Source: Natronosporangium hydrolyticum (GTDB lineage Bacteria; Actinomycetota; Actinomycetes; Mycobacteriales; Micromonosporaceae). From it: a DNA stretch of 64,000 bases. This document shows, in pieces, positions 60,473-64,000 of this stretch. The notes under the pieces are model-generated. The model did not search any database and was not told the DNA's origin. It saw only the letters and a list, made by a program, of their open reading frames with translations. The position numbers and the translations under genes were made by a program. The stretch lies in contig NZ_CP070499.1 in the NCBI RefSeq assembly GCF_016925615.1, forward strand, positions 5,270,001-5,334,000, written 5' to 3'. The first letter of the stretch is position 1, and every line of letters begins with the position of its first letter.

Positions 60473-61320
60473 GCGTTACCGCCCGGCTCGTCGCCGACCG
60501 CCACCGGCACCCCGACCAGCGAGCCATACTCGGTCCAGGAGCCGTCGTAGTTCTTCACGTCGGCGTAGCCGAGCAGCTCGTGCAGGGCGAACCAGGTGTG
60601 CGAGGAGCGCTCACCGATCCGGCAGTAGGCGATGATCGGCTTGCTGCCGTCCAGGCCCGCCTCCGCGTACAGCTCGCGGAGCTCGTCGTCGGACTTGAAG
60701 GTGCCGTCCTCGTTGGCCGCCTTGCTCCACGGCACGCTGAGCGCGCTCGGGATGTGGCCGCCCCGCTGCGCCTGCTCCTGCGGCAGGTGAGCGGGGGCGA
60801 GCAACCGGCCGGCGTACTCGTCGGGCGACCGGACGTCGACCAGGTTCTTCACCCCGATCGCCGAGACCACTTCGTCCCGGAAAGCACGGATCGCCGGGTC
60901 TGGCTCCTGCGCCTGGTAGCTGGTGGCCGCCCGCTGCGGCACCTCGGTCACCAGACTGCGGTTGTCCAGCTCCCACTTCTTACGACCACCGTCGAGCAGC
61001 TTGACCGCCTGGTGCCCGTAGAGCTTGAAGTACCAGTACGCGTACGCGGCGAACCAGTTGTTGTTGCCGCCGTAGAGGATGACCGTGTCGTCGTTGCTGA
61101 TCCCCTTGCGGGAGAGCAGCTCCTCGAACTGGCCCTTGTCGATGAAATCCCGGCGGACCGGGTCCTGCAGTTCGGTCCGCCAGTCAAGCTTGATGGCGCC
61201 CGGGATGTGGCCGGCGTCGTAGGCGGCGGTGTCCTCGTCGACCTCGACGAAGACGGTCCCCGGGGTATCGAGGTTCTTCTCAGCCCACTCGGCCGTGACG
61301 AGCGCGGAGTCGCGACTCAT
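60469..61320 (-). CDS. thiosulfate/3-mercaptopyruvate sulfurtransferase (CysA-type)
   Basis: The 283-residue protein has two rhodanese domains. The N-terminal one is inactive; the C-terminal one (about 160-275) has the active Cys in IAYCRIGERSSHTWF near 232. Family activity is sulfur transfer from thiosulfate to a thiol or cyanide. The ATG has GGGAGAA upstream. A Cys-rich leader peptide precedes it, so the operon is probably regulated by cysteine supply. It parallels Rv0815c. Confidence 0.93.
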   Translation of the reverse strand: MSRDSALVTAEWAEKNLDTPGTVFVEVDEDTAAYDAGHIPGAIKLDWRTELQDPVRRDFIDKGQFEELLSRKGISNDDTVILYGGNNNWFAAYAYWYFKLYGHQAVKLLDGGRKKWELDNRSLVTEVPQRAATSYQAQEPDPAIRAFRDEVVSAIGVKNLVDVRSPDEYAGRLLAPAHLPQEQAQRGGHIPSALSVPWSKAANEDGTFKSDDELRELYAEAGLDGSKPIIAYCRIGERSSHTWFALHELLGYADVKNYDGSWTEYGSLVGVPVAVGDEPGGNA

Positions 61321-61463
61321 GAGTTCTCCCTAGATGGTCGGGTGAGCCACGCACGGCGACCAGACGGTTCGCACCGCGCGCGACCCGGGTTGGACAGGGT
61401 CGACATGCACGGGGTATGCGGAACCGCGCGACGAACAGAGGGAACGGGCAGCTGGCTCCGCGA

Positions 61464-61538
61464 CTAGGCGGAGCGACACAAGCAGGTGGCCACGCGGCAC
61501 AGGTCGACCGCGCGCCGTTTGGTGAGCAAGGTGCCCAT
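61464..61538 (-). CDS. Cys-rich leader peptide of the sulfurtransferase operon
   Basis: A 24-codon frame has the RRAVDLCRVATCLCR core, with Cys at 14, 19 and 21. This is the pattern of actinobacterial 'putative leader peptides' upstream of sulfur genes, whose Cys codons sense Cys-tRNA supply. TATCGT lies eight bases before the ATG, so the mRNA may be nearly leaderless. It ends 144 bp before the sulfurtransferase start. Confidence 0.85.
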   Translation of the reverse strand: MGTLLTKRRAVDLCRVATCLCRSA

Positions 61539-61624
61539 AGGGAGTGACGATAGCACCGCTACCGGTCATTCCCCCAGCCAACCGCCCATCATCTGGGAGA
61601 CCCGCCGCGCATCCGCTCCCACCG

Positions 61625-62602
61625 TCATCCCGCGACCCAGGAACACCGGCCCACTGACCCACCGTGGGTCTCGCCGATCAGGGTCGGCCCATCCGGTTCG
61701 GCCGGGTCGAGCAGCGCCAGGTCGCCGCCGCGCCCGACCAACAAGCGCTCCCCGTACGGGTCGAAGCAGAGGCCGGTCCAACCGGACGGCAACGGGGTCC
61801 ACTCGCCGGTGCGGACATCGAGGAGCCCTGCCTCACCTCCGGCCGGGTCGCCGATCACCACCTGCCTGGCCGCTGGGTGGCTCACCAGCGTCGCCGCCTG
61901 GTCGAGCTCGGGCTCCAGCAAGGTGGTCTCGCCGGTCTCGGGGTCGAGTAGCATCACCTCGACAGCCGCCTCCGGGTCCGCCCGACCCGGGTGGCTGCGG
62001 ACGACGATCGTGCCGTCCGGTCCCCACACCCCGGCCACCGGCCCTTCGCTCCGCAGCTGCACAGTCGGATCACCATCGACCCCATCGCGCGTGACCAGTT
62101 CGAAAGGTGTGGCGTCGTCCGCGGTGTCGCCCGCCGGTCTTAGCCGCGCATACACCAGCAGCCCATCGGGGCTCAGGGTGGGTGAGAACCCGCGGCTCCC
62201 GGGGGGTTCTCCGGGCAGCGGCCGACGTGCGGTCCCGTCCAGCACCGTCAGCTCGTCGCGGCCCGTGGCGGCGTCCGCCATCACCACGAGCGAACCCGAC
62301 GCCGACATGAACGAGACTCCCAAATCGGGCACGCTCCGAGTGAGCCGCTCCACCTCCCGGTCGAACCCGACCAGATAGACATCGAGTGTCCGCACGTCCG
62401 GCCCGGCGAGCAGGTAGAGATCAGTCCCTTCGTAGCGCGGGTAGTCGGCGAGGTCGACCGCCACCCCGATGTCCTGGTGGAACTCAGTCGCCGGGGTAGT
62501 CGGCTCCGGAGCCGGGCTGCTGTCGGTGCAGGCACCCGCCAGCAGCCCGGCCAACCCGGCGACGAGACAAGCGCGCCCTGTTGAGGTGACGCCCTGGGCC
62601 AT
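61625..62602 (-). CDS. beta-propeller lipoprotein
   Basis: The 325-residue protein has a lipoprotein signal (VAGLAGLLAGAC, the Cys near 25, then TDSSPAPEP), then a WD/TolB-like propeller (SPTLSPDGLLVYARL; GVWGPDGTIVVRSHPGRAD, LLDPETGETTLLEPE, CFDPYGERLLVGRGGD). ATG at 62602 has GGAGGAGG at a good distance; a GTG three codons earlier is possible. Its function is unknown. Confidence 0.85.
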   Translation of the reverse strand: MAQGVTSTGRACLVAGLAGLLAGACTDSSPAPEPTTPATEFHQDIGVAVDLADYPRYEGTDLYLLAGPDVRTLDVYLVGFDREVERLTRSVPDLGVSFMSASGSLVVMADAATGRDELTVLDGTARRPLPGEPPGSRGFSPTLSPDGLLVYARLRPAGDTADDATPFELVTRDGVDGDPTVQLRSEGPVAGVWGPDGTIVVRSHPGRADPEAAVEVMLLDPETGETTLLEPELDQAATLVSHPAARQVVIGDPAGGEAGLLDVRTGEWTPLPSGWTGLCFDPYGERLLVGRGGDLALLDPAEPDGPTLIGETHGGSVGRCSWVAG

Positions 62603-62647
62603 CGGTCGCACCTCCTCCTGCGCTACCGCTCGCTCATCGTCACTCGA

Positions 62648-63628
62648 TCAGTTGAACGGGTCGCAGAGACCCAGTGAGACGCCGCAATGGGCCCGGATCG
62701 TCGCCCCTCCCCAGTAGTTGAGGTTCGGCGGGTTGGTCCACACCCATTCATACAGGACGTGCGCTACGTTGCCCTGGAAATGGTTGGAGCCATCCCAGAT
62801 GAAGGTGTCCGGCGCCTCGTAGAATGCGTTCACCCGATTGGCCTGCCACTCGACGGGCCAGTCCAGGAGGTAGCGAGGCTCGTTGCCGAGATTGCCGGTG
62901 TAGGTGTCGGTGCTGGGCTCGACGGTGACCGAGCCGTTGATCGCGACCGGCACGCGTGGATCCTGCACCTGGAACCCGAGCGTCGCGGAGACCAACCCGC
63001 TGTTCTCCACCACCCCCTGACCCCAGTTGTTGCCGATTCGATAGGTCGTGGCCTCCTCGATCGTCATCGTCGTGCCGTTGAAGTTCTGCCGCCAGCTGTT
63101 CCAGACGTCGCCGCCGCCGGTCGAGCAGATCTCCAGCTGGTCGGTGAGCTCACCGGTGACCAACTCCCGCGCATACCACTGCACATAGGGGTGGTACAGG
63201 TAGCTGGTGAAGTTTGAGTTCCCGCCGAAGCTCACATCGAAGGGCGCGACCGGGAAGAAGTACGAGTCCGGGTTGCCCTCGACAACGCAGGTGTAGTCAC
63301 CGACCTGTTGGGTTCCGTTTGAGCTGGTGCTCACCGGACCCCGGTCGACCGATGCGTCGAGCGTCCCGGTCCGCAGGACGTTACCTTCGGTGTCCTGCAC
63401 GATGTGTTCCGCAGCGACGCTGTGGACCTCGGCCTCCAGCGTCCGTGCGTCGATGGAGAACTCGAATCCTGCCTGTGAAACATGGATCTCCTCCACCGGG
63501 ATCGGATCCCGTTCCGCCGCATCGTCGGCGACCGCCGGCGCGCCGCTGACCGCCAACGCCAACGCGGCGCCGCTCGCAACCAAAGCGGTTCGGCGGTTCG
63601 TTACTATGTATCTACCTCGGCCTTGCAT
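62648..63628 (-). CDS. secreted protein of unknown function
   Basis: The 326-residue protein has a signal peptide (about 1-34, TALVASGAALALAVSGAPAVA then D). The mature part is rich in Asn, Thr, Trp and aromatic residues (FGGNSNFTSYLYHPYVQWYA; GNNWGQGVVENSGLVSATLGF; LYEWVWTNPPNLNYW) with four Cys. It has no recognised domain; a beta-rich extracellular fold is likely. The next gene is a LuxR-type regulator in the same direction. Confidence 0.75.
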   Translation of the reverse strand: MQGRGRYIVTNRRTALVASGAALALAVSGAPAVADDAAERDPIPVEEIHVSQAGFEFSIDARTLEAEVHSVAAEHIVQDTEGNVLRTGTLDASVDRGPVSTSSNGTQQVGDYTCVVEGNPDSYFFPVAPFDVSFGGNSNFTSYLYHPYVQWYARELVTGELTDQLEICSTGGGDVWNSWRQNFNGTTMTIEEATTYRIGNNWGQGVVENSGLVSATLGFQVQDPRVPVAINGSVTVEPSTDTYTGNLGNEPRYLLDWPVEWQANRVNAFYEAPDTFIWDGSNHFQGNVAHVLYEWVWTNPPNLNYWGGATIRAHCGVSLGLCDPFN

Positions 63629-63755
63629 CAGATAGCCTCCCTATTGGCTTCTGAGCGCGGTGAGGGGTTAGTGGTGGCGGCGCCCTATCGCCGCCACCAC
63701 CCCCACCGAACAATCACGACGCTAAGTATCGTATGGATCCACCGGGGCAGATTCA

Positions 63756-64000
63756 TCATCCCTGCGGCTGAACCTCGGAGTTCGGGACAGCACGCCCAGC
63801 CGCCTTCACCAGCAGCTCTCGCCGATTGGCACACTGCGCCTTCCGTAGAATCGCCCGCATATGGGTCCGGACCGTGGTGGCGGCGACCTGCAGCCGCCTT
63901 GATATGCCCTCATTGGATAGTCCGGCGAGCGCAAGGTCATACACATCACGCTGCCGGGGCGTCAGGCTCGTGAGCCAGTCAGCCTCCTGCGGCAGCACCC
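63756..64000 (-). CDS. LuxR-family regulator, C-terminal part (gene runs off the window)
   Basis: The frame is open to the window edge, so this is the C-terminal part. The LuxR/GerE helix-turn-helix is complete (SLTPRQRDVYDLALAGLSNEGISRRLQ, in part; VAATTVRTHMRAILRKAQC). The receiver or sensor domain would lie outside the window. It may control the adjacent secreted gene (inference). Confidence 0.85.
   Translation of the reverse strand, partial: VLPQEADWLTSLTPRQRDVYDLALAGLSNEGISRRLQVAATTVRTHMRAILRKAQCANRRELLVKAAGRAVPNSEVQPQG

Noticed and set aside
1-64000. tRNA, rRNA and prophage genes
   Set aside because: Scanned for by eye; no cloverleaf, no rRNA-like stretch, and no integrase, terminase or portal gene was seen.

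Overview
The window is about 70% G+C with very high third-position G+C, frequent GTG and TTG starts, and dense gene packing with many 4-bp stop/start overlaps. It carries a mycothiol gene (mshA), a mycothiol-dependent maleylpyruvate isomerase-type enzyme, senX3-regX3, an HbhA-like protein and a SARP/AfsR regulator. This points to a chromosomal segment of a filamentous or sporangium-forming actinomycete, plausibly Micromonosporaceae (inferred from gene content; no rRNA or tRNA gene was seen). Several blocks keep the gene order of Mycobacterium tuberculosis: moeZ / DUF3152 / TetR / DUF3107 / ferritin-like / rhlE (0.7-10.2 kb, like Rv3206c-Rv3211); TIM-barrel / Ppx-GppA / Rv0495c-like / regX3 / senX3 / gpm / YbjN / mshA / SDR / murB / DUF2516 / hbhA / XRE (26.7-50.6 kb, like Rv0474-Rv0498); and YgfZ / pabC / nitrobindin / DUF1416 / cysA2-type sulfurtransferase (52.6-61.5 kb, like Rv0811c-Rv0815c).

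Layout: 0-0.7 kb, end of a methyltransferase. 0.7-10.2 kb, sulfur-carrier activation (MoeZ), a secreted DUF3152 protease-like protein, an alpha/beta hydrolase, a very repetitive 837-residue protein, TetR, DUF3107, a ferritin-like protein and a DEAD-box helicase. 10.3-16 kb, a metallo-beta-lactamase-fold enzyme, a methyltransferase, an XRE regulator, a short-chain cis-prenyltransferase and a TrkH/TrkA potassium system. 16-19.5 kb, an ABC-2 cluster with two ATPases and two permeases. 19.6-22.7 kb, a large AfsR-like regulator. 22.8-24 kb, a secreted coiled-coil protein whose leader is a c-di-AMP (ydaO) riboswitch. 24.2-29.4 kb, housekeeping genes. 29.4-34.5 kb, an accessory stretch. 34.5-51.7 kb, phosphate sensing, gpm, mycothiol synthesis, murB, a GH1 beta-glucosidase with a CebR-like operator, a lactamase-rhodanese fusion, VapBC and XRE/HbhA. 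51.7-64 kb, BKACE, Fur/YgfZ, a cell-wall-spanning lysozyme-like protein, pabC, nitrobindin, a sulfurtransferase operon behind a Cys-rich leader peptide, a lipoprotein, a secreted unknown and the edge of a LuxR regulator.

The most unusual part lies between regX3 and the Rv0495c homologue. A MazEF-type pair, a decayed 120-bp copy of the regX3 receiver segment, a complete DarT/DarG DNA ADP-ribosylation toxin-antitoxin pair and an intact IS630-type element sit where the conserved order is interrupted. The IS landed on a TA inside the darG stop codon and regenerated that stop exactly. Other regulatory elements readable in the sequence are a ydaO riboswitch, a cysteine-responsive-type leader peptide, a CebR-like box between -35 and -10, operator palindromes at the toxin-antitoxin and XRE genes, strong inverted-repeat terminators between convergent genes, and at least seven genes whose -10 hexamer lies 6-7 nt before the start codon, as expected for leaderless mRNAs.
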